A DNA stretch of 64,000 nt from Bacteroidales bacterium (GTDB lineage: Bacteria > Bacteroidota > Bacteroidia > Bacteroidales > UBA932): positions 124,001 to 188,000 of the forward strand of contig JAGAFU010000052.1 of assembly GCA_017627955.1 (NCBI GenBank). The letters run 5' to 3'. Shown in pieces: positions 34,096-42,611 of the stretch (position 1 is its first letter; the number at the start of each line of letters is the position of its first letter). Under the pieces are notes generated by a model. That model searched no databases. It saw only the letters and a program-made list of their open reading frames with translations, and was not told where the DNA came from. A program made the translations under genes and the position numbers.

Positions 34096-36359
34096 TGGAG
34101 ACTGAAATCGGCAAATTCATCAGGGACCAGTTGTCTGTTTGGCCGCTGGCTGCCGCCAATTACCGGGATCTCAGGAAGGTCAGGACCAAGACCCTGACTG
34201 TCGGGGGAGTGGATGTCATCGTGCAGTTCAACCCTTGCAGAAAGGTATCATCCGAGGCGGCTTTGGATCCGGAATCAATAGCCGGAAGGCCGTGTTTCCT
34301 TTGCCCTGAGAACCGCCCCCAGGAACAGTACAATATTGATTTTGAAGGGCGTAAGGGAAAGAAGTACCGCATTACCCTGAATCCTTTCCCGATCTTTCCT
34401 CGGCATCTTGTCATCTCGAATGTCCATCACATCCCCCAGTCAATCTGGAGACGTTATCAGGATATGCTTGATTTTGTCAAGGAAAATCCTGGTTATCAGT
34501 GCTTTTACAACGGGCCCAGGAGTGGGGCTTCCGCACCTGACCATCTTCATTTCCAGGCTTGTCCCCAAAGGTTAATGCCCTTGGTGGAAAAGATTGACTC
34601 GTTGATTGATTCACAAGCTCCGGATCTTACGTACCTCACGAGCATAAAAGAGGCCCGCCTTTATCACATGACAGGGTTCGCCAATGGGCTGTACGTCCTT
34701 CGGGCATCCACTCCGAAATCCATATCCAAGCTTTTCTACAGGCTTCTCGATTGCGCTCCGGTTCACGAAGGGGAAGACGAGCCGAGGATGAACGTCATCT
34801 CATGGAAGACTGACCTCGAATTCAGGACTGTGGTGATATTCAGAAGCAAACATCGGCCTGGACATTATTTCAGTGATGGTCCCGTGCATCTTGCCATGAG
34901 TCCAGGGTGCGCTGACATGGGCGGCGTTTTCATTACCACCCGCGAGGATGATTTCAATAAGCTTGATTCGGCCCTTCTCGAGGAAGTCGTCAAGGAGGTG
35001 ACAATCTCCGAGGACGAGGACAAGGGGATAATCTGGCGGTTGACAAGGACCCAGGAGAAGCTGGAGGTCGGAATCATGTCTTCGGAAGAGATCGTGTTCG
35101 AGATAGTCGCTGACGGGGCAGGCCCCCAACGAGTGGCCTATCAGGAGGGCAAGATATCATATAATGGAGCTCTCTATGACGAGTTGACCTTCGAGGCCCA
35201 GACAGAGGATGCCATGTTCGCCCGTCCGTCTTTCATCCTCCATGATGTGACAATAGGAGTTGATTTCCATTGGGAACGCAAGATCACTCGGCAATATGCC
35301 GGGACGCTGAAGTTCATCGTTGAGGAAGGAAAGGTCACAGCGGTGAATATCATCGGCGTTGAGGATTATCTGCTTAGCGTGATATCCTCCGAGATGAAAC
35401 CCTCCGCCGGACTTGAGTTCCTGAAGGCCCATGCCGTGATATCCCGCTCATGGGTGATGGCCCAGATTCGTAACCGCAAGTTGAAGGCTTCCAGGACGTT
35501 ACCGGTGGAAGAACTTGAAAGCATGAACAGTGTTCCGGCTTTGGTCACGGCGCTGGATTCCAGAATGGCCGCCAGCCCGGACTCTGAAGATCAGGGAGGA
35601 GAATACATCAAATGGTTCGACCATGATGACCACTCCCGGTTTGACGTTTGCGCTGATGATCACTGTCAGCGTTACCAGGGATTGACCAAGGCGATCGGGC
35701 AGACAGCCAGAAAGGCTGTCGATCTCACCTGGGGTAAGGTGCTGACTTATGGAGGTGAGGTCTGTGACGCCCGTTTCTCCAAATGCTGCGGAGGACGCAC
35801 GGAATTGTTCAGTACATGTTGGGAAGAGAAGGAATATCCTTATCTTCAATCATTTCCGGATACCCCGAACGAGACCGCTGGCGCTTGCCCGTTCTGTGAC
35901 ACATCTGACGAAGGAATCCTTTCGCAGGTGCTGAATGACTACGATCTTGAGACGAAGGACTTCTACAAGTGGAAGACGGAATATACTCGGGATGAGTTGT
36001 CATCGCTCGTCCGCAGGAGGTCAGGCATTGACTTCGGGACCATCCGGGACCTTGTCCCTGTCGAACGCGGGCCATCGGGCCGGTTGAAAAAGTTGGGAAT
36101 AGTCGGTGACCGCACCTCCATGGTGATCGGTAAGGAATTGATAATAAGGCGCTGGCTATCTGACTCCCATCTGAAAAGCTCAGCTTTCGGGGTCAAGTGG
36201 GAAGGCGACAAAATTATTCTTGAAGGATCCGGCTGGGGACATGGTGTCGGCCTTTGTCAGATTGGGGCGGCAGTGATGGGTGCGAAGGGATATTCCTTCG
36301 AAGAAATATTGAGGCATTATTATCCAGGCGCTACAATAGAAGAATATGAATACGAGTAA
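34095..36359 (+). CDS. DUF4922 (GalT/HIT-like) fused to SpoIID/LytB
   Basis: A 754-residue two-part protein. Residues about 1-310 are DUF4922, with RPCFLCPENRP and an HLHFQ motif at 150-154 that matches the HxHxQ of nucleotidyl transferases such as GalT and GDP-L-galactose phosphorylase. Residues about 330-754 are a SpoIID/LytB domain. It has VEDYLLSVISSEMKPSAG with the catalytic-type glutamate, AHAVISRSW, cysteine-bearing CCGGRTE, and the end GSGWGHGVGLCQIGAAVMGA. SpoIID is a lytic transglycosylase that cuts denuded glycan strands. There is no signal peptide, which is odd for a wall hydrolase. It overlaps the NUDIX gene by one base and the permease by 14. Confidence 0.88.
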   Translation: METEIGKFIRDQLSVWPLAAANYRDLRKVRTKTLTVGGVDVIVQFNPCRKVSSEAALDPESIAGRPCFLCPENRPQEQYNIDFEGRKGKKYRITLNPFPIFPRHLVISNVHHIPQSIWRRYQDMLDFVKENPGYQCFYNGPRSGASAPDHLHFQACPQRLMPLVEKIDSLIDSQAPDLTYLTSIKEARLYHMTGFANGLYVLRASTPKSISKLFYRLLDCAPVHEGEDEPRMNVISWKTDLEFRTVVIFRSKHRPGHYFSDGPVHLAMSPGCADMGGVFITTREDDFNKLDSALLEEVVKEVTISEDEDKGIIWRLTRTQEKLEVGIMSSEEIVFEIVADGAGPQRVAYQEGKISYNGALYDELTFEAQTEDAMFARPSFILHDVTIGVDFHWERKITRQYAGTLKFIVEEGKVTAVNIIGVEDYLLSVISSEMKPSAGLEFLKAHAVISRSWVMAQIRNRKLKASRTLPVEELESMNSVPALVTALDSRMAASPDSEDQGGEYIKWFDHDDHSRFDVCADDHCQRYQGLTKAIGQTARKAVDLTWGKVLTYGGEVCDARFSKCCGGRTELFSTCWEEKEYPYLQSFPDTPNETAGACPFCDTSDEGILSQVLNDYDLETKDFYKWKTEYTRDELSSLVRRRSGIDFGTIRDLVPVERGPSGRLKKLGIVGDRTSMVIGKELIIRRWLSDSHLKSSAFGVKWEGDKIILEGSGWGHGVGLCQIGAAVMGAKGYSFEEILRHYYPGATIEEYEYE

Positions 36360-37629
36360 ATCTCCTTGGTTGTGGGTCCCCACATTGTATCTTGTGGAAG
36401 GGCTTCCTTACGCCATCGTCAACACAATCGCTCTTGCGGTCTTCAAGGATATGGGGGTTGATAACGGCACTCTCGGTCCATTGACGACGCTGATCAGCCT
36501 TCCGTGGCTCATCAAGCCTCTCTGGAGCCCTTTTATGGACATATTCCGGAGCAAGAGATGGTGGATCCTCATCACGCAATTCACGATGTTGGCTGTGGTG
36601 GCCCTGATAGCCCTCATGCTGCCAATGTGCTCGATGACCGTTCTATTGATCCTGTTCGTCATTGTCGCGTTCGCCTCCGCCACTCATGACATATCGGCTG
36701 ACGGCTACTACATGCTTGCCTTGGACAGGCAGCGCCAATCCTCTTTCGTTGGGATCCGCAACACCTTCTACAGAGGTGGGCTTGTCCTTGGTCAAGGGCT
36801 TCTGGTCATGCTTGGCGGCGTGTTACAGAAACGCACGGGGGACGTGGCCCAGTCTTGGGCCGTCGTCCTATTCATCTCCGCCGCTCTTCTTGCCTGTGTC
36901 GCCGTCTATCACTTTTTCCTGTTGCCTAGGCCCGAGGAGGACGTGGACAGGCGCTCGAAAGATTCCGCTGTCAAGATCTGGTCTGAGTTTGGCGAGGCTT
37001 TCCGCTCGTTCTTCATGAAGAAAGGAGTATGGTGGGCGATAGCTTTCCTGCTTCTGTACCGCCTTCCCGAGGCACTTTCCCTCAATCTCCTGTATCCTTT
37101 CTTCAAGGATGGTCCTGAAGTCGGAGGATTGGGAGCCGGCACTCAGATGTACGGCCTTGTGTACGGCACTTTCGGAGTCGTGGCTCTTCTCCTGGGTGGA
37201 ATCCTGGGTGGGGTTTACGCTTCCCGCCGCGGTTTGAGAAAGTCCATGTGGCCCATGGCTCTCGCTCTTGCCTTGCCATGTGCGGTCTATCTGCTGATGG
37301 CGATTTTCCGTCCCGTCAGTGTGTGGCCGATAGGATCCCTGATCGTTCTGGACCAGTTCGGTTACGGGTTCGGTTTTACTGCCTACACTCTTTTTATGAT
37401 GAGGTTTGTGGACGGTCCCCTCAAGACATCGCACTATGCCATCTGCACAGCCTTCATGTGGCTCTCGATGAAACTTCCAGCGATCTTCGCCGGCTATCTC
37501 CAGCAATGGCTGGGGTATGTCGGTTTCTTTACCCTTGTGATGGTCTCCTGCCTTGGCACCTTCGCCGCCGCTGTTATCGCCCGTTCGAAGATCCTTGCCA
37601 CCGATCAGGAATCCGTCTCGAATAATTGA
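36346..37629 (+). CDS. AmpG-like muropeptide permease (major facilitator)
   Basis: A 427-residue transporter with about twelve membrane helices. The start SPWLWVPTLYLVEGLPYAIVNTIALAVFKDMG and the internal ATHDISADGYYML are characteristic of AmpG-type major facilitators, which import GlcNAc-anhydroMurNAc peptides. It overlaps the DUF4922-SpoIID gene by 14 bases and is 13 bases before namZ, so import sits between two glycan-cutting enzymes. The exact cargo in this organism (anhydro or reducing muropeptide, or free sugar) cannot be read from sequence. Confidence 0.85.
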   Translation: MNTSKSPWLWVPTLYLVEGLPYAIVNTIALAVFKDMGVDNGTLGPLTTLISLPWLIKPLWSPFMDIFRSKRWWILITQFTMLAVVALIALMLPMCSMTVLLILFVIVAFASATHDISADGYYMLALDRQRQSSFVGIRNTFYRGGLVLGQGLLVMLGGVLQKRTGDVAQSWAVVLFISAALLACVAVYHFFLLPRPEEDVDRRSKDSAVKIWSEFGEAFRSFFMKKGVWWAIAFLLLYRLPEALSLNLLYPFFKDGPEVGGLGAGTQMYGLVYGTFGVVALLLGGILGGVYASRRGLRKSMWPMALALALPCAVYLLMAIFRPVSVWPIGSLIVLDQFGYGFGFTAYTLFMMRFVDGPLKTSHYAICTAFMWLSMKLPAIFAGYLQQWLGYVGFFTLVMVSCLGTFAAAVIARSKILATDQESVSNN

Positions 37630-37642
37630 AACTTTTGATGAT

Positions 37643-38953
37643 ATGAGAACTCAGCTGATTCTTATGGCGGCGGCCTTGCTTTTGTCGTGCCGTACCCAGG
37701 CCTCCAGAGAGGCTCCGGCATCCTCGCCGGCCGCGCTTCCTGTCACGACCTCGTCCGTTCCGGTCGTGAAGGTCGGGATAGAAGTCCTTGAGAGCAAGGG
37801 ATTTGAGGGCTTGAAAGGGAAGAGGGTCGGTCTTGTCACGAATCCAAGCGGAGTCGACCATGAGCTTAGGTCGACCATCGATATCCTGCATGCCGCACCG
37901 GAGGTCAATCTGACGAAACTTTTCGCCCCGGAGCACGGAGTGCGCGGTGACATCTACGCCGGCGGAAGGGTAGAGGACGGCAAGGATCCCGTGACCGGTC
38001 TCCCAGTGTTCTCTCTCTATGGAGCGACCCGTAAACCGACTCCGGAGATGATTTCAGGCCTGGATATCGTCGTCTATGACATACAGGACATCGGCAGCCG
38101 GTCCTACACCTTCATCAGTACTCTTGGCCTGGTGATGCGGGCCTGCGCGGAGCAGGGGATAGAAGTCATGGTTCTGGACCGTCCTAATCCTTTGGGTGGC
38201 AATAAGGTCGAGGGGAGCATCGTCGAAGACGGCTTCCACTCATTCGTCAGCGAGTTCAAGATTCCCTACATATATGGACTCACGGTCGGAGAACTGGCCA
38301 CCTTGATCAATGAGGAAGGCCTCAACTGTGGAGAGAAGGGCAACGAGAAGCCCCTCAAATGCGAGTTGAGCGTTGTCCCGATGGAAGGGTGGCATAGGGA
38401 CATGCTATACGAGGACACCAAACTACCATGGGTCCTTCCTTCTCCCAACATCCCATATCCCCAGTCCGCAATCAATTATCCTTCCGCCGGAATAGTCGGA
38501 GAGTTTCAAGGCTATTTGAATATCGGGATCGGCTATACCCTTCCGTTCGGCGTTTTCGCCGCCGAATGGATTGATGCCGACAAGCTTAAGGCCAGGCTGG
38601 ACAGCTATCAACTGCCTGGAATAGCTTTCCGGACCATCCATTTCAAGCCATTCTCTGGCAGTGCGCAAGGCAAGCTGATACATGGGGTTCAATATCATTA
38701 CACCGATTTCGAGGCCGCTTGCTGTACTCTCACGCAATTCTATGTGATGCAGGCTGTTGGTGAATTATATCCTTCAAAGAACCCTTTCAAGCTATCTTCC
38801 GGGCGAATCGGAATGTTCGATAAGGTTTGTGGTACGGATTATGTAAGGACGAATTTTGAGAAGCGACTGAAAGTCGAAGACATCGCGGACTACTGGTCCA
38901 AAGATGTGTATAGTTTCAAGGAGCTCTCCAGAAAGTACCTGATGTACGAGTAA
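37643..38953 (+). CDS. namZ: Exo-beta-N-acetylmuramidase NamZ (DUF1343) lipoprotein
   Basis: A 436-residue lipoprotein (LLLSC at about 12-16) of the DUF1343/GH171 family. Characterised members remove MurNAc from the non-reducing end of peptidoglycan fragments. The conserved core starts with GKRVGLVTNPSG, then FAPEHGVRGD with the catalytic-type glutamate E97, DIQDIGSRSYTFISTLG, and LDRPNPLGG. The ATG at 37643 puts the lipobox at the N-terminus. Just upstream is an AmpG-like importer and downstream are a sugar kinase and a MurU-like enzyme, so released MurNAc probably feeds that route. Confidence 0.9.
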   Translation: MRTQLILMAAALLLSCRTQASREAPASSPAALPVTTSSVPVVKVGIEVLESKGFEGLKGKRVGLVTNPSGVDHELRSTIDILHAAPEVNLTKLFAPEHGVRGDIYAGGRVEDGKDPVTGLPVFSLYGATRKPTPEMISGLDIVVYDIQDIGSRSYTFISTLGLVMRACAEQGIEVMVLDRPNPLGGNKVEGSIVEDGFHSFVSEFKIPYIYGLTVGELATLINEEGLNCGEKGNEKPLKCELSVVPMEGWHRDMLYEDTKLPWVLPSPNIPYPQSAINYPSAGIVGEFQGYLNIGIGYTLPFGVFAAEWIDADKLKARLDSYQLPGIAFRTIHFKPFSGSAQGKLIHGVQYHYTDFEAACCTLTQFYVMQAVGELYPSKNPFKLSSGRIGMFDKVCGTDYVRTNFEKRLKVEDIADYWSKDVYSFKELSRKYLMYE

Positions 38954-38972
38954 CTACTAAAACTACTGTAAT

Positions 38973-40445
38973 ATGAAAAACATCCTTAACATCGCGATCG
39001 CATCGATAGTGGCTCTTGCCATGGTCGCGTCTCCTGTGGATTCATATTCCCAGAATAGATCTTCCTCGGGCAGAAGCTCGACGTCTTCAACCTCCAGTGC
39101 CAGAAGCTCTTCTTCAGGATCTTCCTCCAGAAGTTCAGGCAGTGTCTCCAGAAGTTCTTCCCAGAGAAGCTCCGCCGCGGCTCCCCAGAGAAGCTCCGGC
39201 AGCGTCTCCCAGAGAAGTTCCGGTAGTGTCTCCCAGAGAAGTTCCGGCAGCGTCTCCCAGAGAAGCTCCGGCAGCGTCTCCAGAAGCTCTTCCGGTTCTT
39301 CCTCTTCCCGTAGCTCGCAAGTGAGCGGCAGCTCTTCCCAGAGAAGCTCCGCCACCACTTCCTCTTCACGTAGCTCACAAGTGAGCGGCAGTTCTTCCCA
39401 GAGAAGTTCCACCGGGACTTCCCAGAGAAGCTCCGGCAACGTCTCCAGAAGCTCTTCTACCACCTCCAGGAGCTCCAGCTCCAGGGTCGCTCGCCCTATC
39501 GGACAAAACTCCACTTCAAGGAGCAATGTTTCCCGCAGCGCCGCCAACAACGGTACAAGGGATAGGTCACAGGCAGTCGGCAACGCTACTCGCGGTGGTT
39601 TGACCACCTATGACAAGAACGCTGTCCGCACTGGAAACGACGTGATGAAGGAGACCCGCAATGACTTTATGAGGATTGGCGAGGACAGGAATGTCCACAG
39701 GATCCCTCCGAGGGACCGTGACTTCCTCCCTTACAACCATCCTGGCCACTTCTGGGGTCATGCGCCTCACTACTACGGCTACAGGGTCAGCTACCTGCCT
39801 CCGAGGTACAGGAGACTGACTTACTGGGGTGTCGAGTACTGCTTGTATGACGGCATCTACTACAGGCCCTACGGTGGGTACTGGGTAGTCTGCAGACCTC
39901 CCTTCGGAGTTTGCATCGACATGGCGATCTCTGATCTGGTATTCTCCAGGGTACGCTTCTCGTACTACTACAATACCTATAGGATCTACAACGCGATCGA
40001 TGCCAACAACAGGGTAATCGACGAGCAGAACAGGATCATCGCCCAGAACAATGCCACCATCGCGGCGCAGAACAACGCGCTGGCCTTGAACACAACCAGG
40101 GCTAACGACGCTTACACCCTCGCCAACAGGCTTGGACTGGTGCAGAGCTACGCTTATGCCGATCAGCCTTACTACTATCAGGACGGTGTGTTCTACATCG
40201 TGAACTCCAAAGGTCAGTATGAGGTCATAGTCCCTCCGGCCGGAGCTCTTGTCGAGGAGCTGCCTGACGACTACGACACCATTACCCTCGATGGAGTACC
40301 TTACTACAAGGTTGACGACACCGTCTACAGGACCACCCTCGTGGAGGGCAAGCCCTATCTCGAGGTCCTTGGCCAGATGTACGGCAAACTCGCCCAGCAG
40401 CACAACTATTACTCCAACGGAGCCAAATACAACGACCTCTATTGA
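38973..40445 (+). CDS. Secreted Ser/Arg-rich repeat protein, DUF6515-like C-terminus
   Basis: A 490-residue exported protein with a signal peptide ending about residue 26 (VDSYSQ). Residues 28-175 are almost only serine, with arginine, glycine, glutamine and valine, including four copies of QRSSGSVS at 72-103 and two copies of SSRSSQVSGSSSQRSS from about 111. A Tyr/Pro-rich folded part follows (HYYGYRVSYLPPRYRRLTYW, then VIVPPAGALVEELPDDYD), which looks like the DUF6515 family, plus an Asn/Gln-rich helical stretch (NNRVIDEQNRIIAQNNATIA). The basic disordered arm could bind wall or nucleic acid. A leader ACTAAAAC precedes its ATG. Role unknown. Confidence 0.72.
   Translation: MKNILNIAIASIVALAMVASPVDSYSQNRSSSGRSSTSSTSSARSSSSGSSSRSSGSVSRSSSQRSSAAAPQRSSGSVSQRSSGSVSQRSSGSVSQRSSGSVSRSSSGSSSSRSSQVSGSSSQRSSATTSSSRSSQVSGSSSQRSSTGTSQRSSGNVSRSSSTTSRSSSSRVARPIGQNSTSRSNVSRSAANNGTRDRSQAVGNATRGGLTTYDKNAVRTGNDVMKETRNDFMRIGEDRNVHRIPPRDRDFLPYNHPGHFWGHAPHYYGYRVSYLPPRYRRLTYWGVEYCLYDGIYYRPYGGYWVVCRPPFGVCIDMAISDLVFSRVRFSYYYNTYRIYNAIDANNRVIDEQNRIIAQNNATIAAQNNALALNTTRANDAYTLANRLGLVQSYAYADQPYYYQDGVFYIVNSKGQYEVIVPPAGALVEELPDDYDTITLDGVPYYKVDDTVYRTTLVEGKPYLEVLGQMYGKLAQQHNYYSNGAKYNDLY
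39186..39281 (+). repeat. Four 24-base tandem repeats inside the Ser/Arg-rich gene
   Basis: Each unit encodes QRSSGSVS. The copies differ at some third positions, yet are close enough to slip during replication, so length variation between strains is likely. Further serine repeats flank them from 39057 to 39495. Confidence 0.85.
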
Positions 40446-40449
40446 TCTG

Positions 40450-41865
40450 ATGGAAAAGCTCAAGGATTTATTCGAAAGCTACACAGGTCAGAGAGCCACG
40501 GAAACGGAGGAGTTGACATCTTCCGGCAGTAACAGGAGATATTTCCGCCTCAAGGGCGGAAATATCTCTATTATTGGCGTGGTCGGGACCAACAAAGAAG
40601 AGAATAACGCTTTCATCAAATTAAGCCGGCACTTCACCGGCAAGGGAATCAACGTGCCGAGGGTGCTGGCAGTCTCGTCTGACGGGATGCGTTACATCCA
40701 GGAAGATCTCGGGGATGGCCAGTTGTACAAACTGGTCACTCAAGGGAGGGAGAGCGGTGAGTATAGCTCCGCCGAGCGGGGGCTGCTTCTCCGGGCCATG
40801 GAAGAACTTCCGAAGATCCAGTTCAAGGGGGCTGAGGGCTTGGATTGGTCTGTATGCTATCCTGAACCGGCTTTCAGTGAGCGGATGATAATGTTTGATC
40901 TTAATTATTTCAAATATTGCTTCCTTAAAGCGACCGGGCTGGATTTCAATGAGGTCACTCTTCAAGAGGATTTCGAGCGGCTTCGTGACGATCTCATGAG
41001 TGACATGGGGCAGACTTTTATGTGTCGCGACTTCCAGGCAAGGAATGTGATGGTCAAAGATGGGGAACCATATTTCATTGATTTCCAGGGGGGACGCCGA
41101 GGACCAATCTACTACGATGTCGCTTCGTTCGTCTTTCAGGCGAGAGCCCGTTATCCCGAGTCCCTGCGTAAGGAGATGATTCAGACTTACCTGGCTTCCC
41201 TCAAAGGGTATATGCCTGTAGATGAGGAAGTTTTCCAGGACAAACTCAGGCTCTTCGTCCTATTCCGGAGCCTTCAGGTACTTGGCGCTTATGGCTTCCG
41301 GGGATATTTCGAAAAGAAGCCCCATTTCCTTGCCAGTGTCCCGTTCGCTCTGGGGAATCTTCGCAAGCTGCTCCAGAAGCCTTTCACGGCTTATCCGTAT
41401 CTGAACCAGATTCTCACCAAGCTGACAACCATGTCTCAATTCAACAGCATTGTTGAGGATAAACGCTTGGAGGTGAGGATATTCAGCTTTTCTTACAAGA
41501 AAGGGATCCCGGCCGATACCTCCGGTAACGGCGGGGGATATGTCTTTGATTGCAGGGCGATCAACAATCCTGGGAAATATGAATATTACCGCCAGTTTAC
41601 AGGGTTGGACGCGGAGGTCATAAAGTTCCTTGAGGACGACGGGGAAGTCATGAGATTCCTCGACAATGTCTATCCTCTTGTCGACGCTCATGTCAAGCGC
41701 TTCATGGAGAGGAAGTTCACCCACCTCCAGGTCAGTTTCGGATGTACTGGAGGCCAGCACCGTTCCGTCTACTGCGCGGAGAGCCTGGCGAGGCATCTGT
41801 CGGATAAATTTGACATCAAGATCACGGTCTCGCACCGTGAGCTGGACATTGAGAAGATCCTGTAG
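40450..41865 (+). CDS. AmgK-like sugar kinase fused to RapZ C-terminal domain
   Basis: A 471-residue cytoplasmic fusion. Residues about 1-325 are an aminoglycoside-phosphotransferase-fold kinase (SSGSNRRYFRL at 24-34, catalytic D194 and N199 in CRDFQARNVM, metal-binding D211 in DFQG). It resembles AmgK, which makes MurNAc- or GlcNAc-1-phosphate. Residues about 338-470 match the RapZ C-terminal domain (FSYKKGIP, GYVFDCRAINNPG, FTGLD, GCTGGQHRSVY at 431-441). In E. coli that domain senses glucosamine-6-phosphate and binds RNA. The RapZ N-terminal P-loop domain is absent. The next base after its stop starts the MurU-like gene. Kinase substrate is inferred from neighbours. Confidence 0.88.
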   Translation: MEKLKDLFESYTGQRATETEELTSSGSNRRYFRLKGGNISIIGVVGTNKEENNAFIKLSRHFTGKGINVPRVLAVSSDGMRYIQEDLGDGQLYKLVTQGRESGEYSSAERGLLLRAMEELPKIQFKGAEGLDWSVCYPEPAFSERMIMFDLNYFKYCFLKATGLDFNEVTLQEDFERLRDDLMSDMGQTFMCRDFQARNVMVKDGEPYFIDFQGGRRGPIYYDVASFVFQARARYPESLRKEMIQTYLASLKGYMPVDEEVFQDKLRLFVLFRSLQVLGAYGFRGYFEKKPHFLASVPFALGNLRKLLQKPFTAYPYLNQILTKLTTMSQFNSIVEDKRLEVRIFSFSYKKGIPADTSGNGGGYVFDCRAINNPGKYEYYRQFTGLDAEVIKFLEDDGEVMRFLDNVYPLVDAHVKRFMERKFTHLQVSFGCTGGQHRSVYCAESLARHLSDKFDIKITVSHRELDIEKIL

Positions 41866-42606
41866 ATGAAAGCTTTGATATTCGCCGCCGGGCTGGGGAC
41901 CCGTCTCAAGCCATTGACAGACACCATGCCGAAAGCACTTGTCAAAGTCGGTGGCAAGCCCCTTCTTTACCATGTTATCACGAAGTTGAAGTCGGCCGGG
42001 TACGATGATATCGTGATCAATGTCCATCATTTTGCCGATGCGATTATAGATTATGTGAGGGCGAATGACGATTTCGGCATTAAGATATCTTTTTCTGACG
42101 AGAGGGATCATCTGCTTGAGACCGGTGGCGGAATACTTCATGCCAGGCACTTGCTAGAAGGGGGACCGTTTCTTATCCATAATGTGGATATCCTTTCCGA
42201 TCTCGATCTCGGTTGGTTCAAGGCCCAGGCCAGGCCGGAGGCGCTTTCCACGGTCCTCGTCAGCGACCGGGTCACCAAACGCTATCTCCTTTTCGATGAG
42301 GAAATGAGGATGGTCGGGTGGACCAATGTCGCCACAGGAGAGGTCCGGAGTCCTTATCCCGGGCTTGACCCGTCAAAATGCCGGCGCTACGCTTTTTCCG
42401 GGATGCATTTGATTTCTGACAGAATTTTCACTATATTTGAGGATGATGGTTGGGGAGAGCGCTTTCCGATAATGGATTTTTACATTAAGGAATGTGCCTC
42501 TCATCCTATCTATGGCGTGATACCGGACCATTTGAACATGCTGGACGTCGGAAAGGTTGAGACCATCGCTGAAGCTGAGACATTCATTCAAACTCTCAAA
42601 TATTAA
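41866..42606 (+). CDS. MurU-like sugar-1-phosphate nucleotidyltransferase
   Basis: A 246-residue enzyme with the pyrophosphorylase signature AAGLGTRLKPLTDTMPKALV at 7-26. The conserved GGKPLLYH, an E-T-G-G-G loop (HLLETGGGILHA), and the metal-binding NVDILSD follow. Size and order match MurU, which converts MurNAc-1-phosphate and UTP to UDP-MurNAc and so bypasses fosfomycin-sensitive MurA; other NDP-sugars are possible. It begins at the base after the kinase-RapZ stop, a coupling also seen for amgK-murU in other bacteria. Confidence 0.88.
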   Translation: MKALIFAAGLGTRLKPLTDTMPKALVKVGGKPLLYHVITKLKSAGYDDIVINVHHFADAIIDYVRANDDFGIKISFSDERDHLLETGGGILHARHLLEGGPFLIHNVDILSDLDLGWFKAQARPEALSTVLVSDRVTKRYLLFDEEMRMVGWTNVATGEVRSPYPGLDPSKCRRYAFSGMHLISDRIFTIFEDDGWGERFPIMDFYIKECASHPIYGVIPDHLNMLDVGKVETIAEAETFIQTLKY

Positions 42607-42611
42607 GCATT

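Noticed and set aside
38963-39607. A 214-codon minus-strand frame rich in Glu-Leu-Leu-Trp repeats
   Set aside because: It is the exact antisense of the Ser/Arg repeat region; the repeats alone keep the frame open. No promoter or leader for it was seen.
39567-40463. A 298-codon minus-strand frame
   Set aside because: Antisense of the Tyr/Pro-rich half of the Ser/Arg-rich protein; the high valine/aspartate content is a by-product of Tyr and Asn codons read backwards.
41260-42150. A 296-codon minus-strand frame across the kinase-RapZ and MurU-like genes
   Set aside because: Both sense genes have clear family motifs through this stretch; the antisense frame has none.
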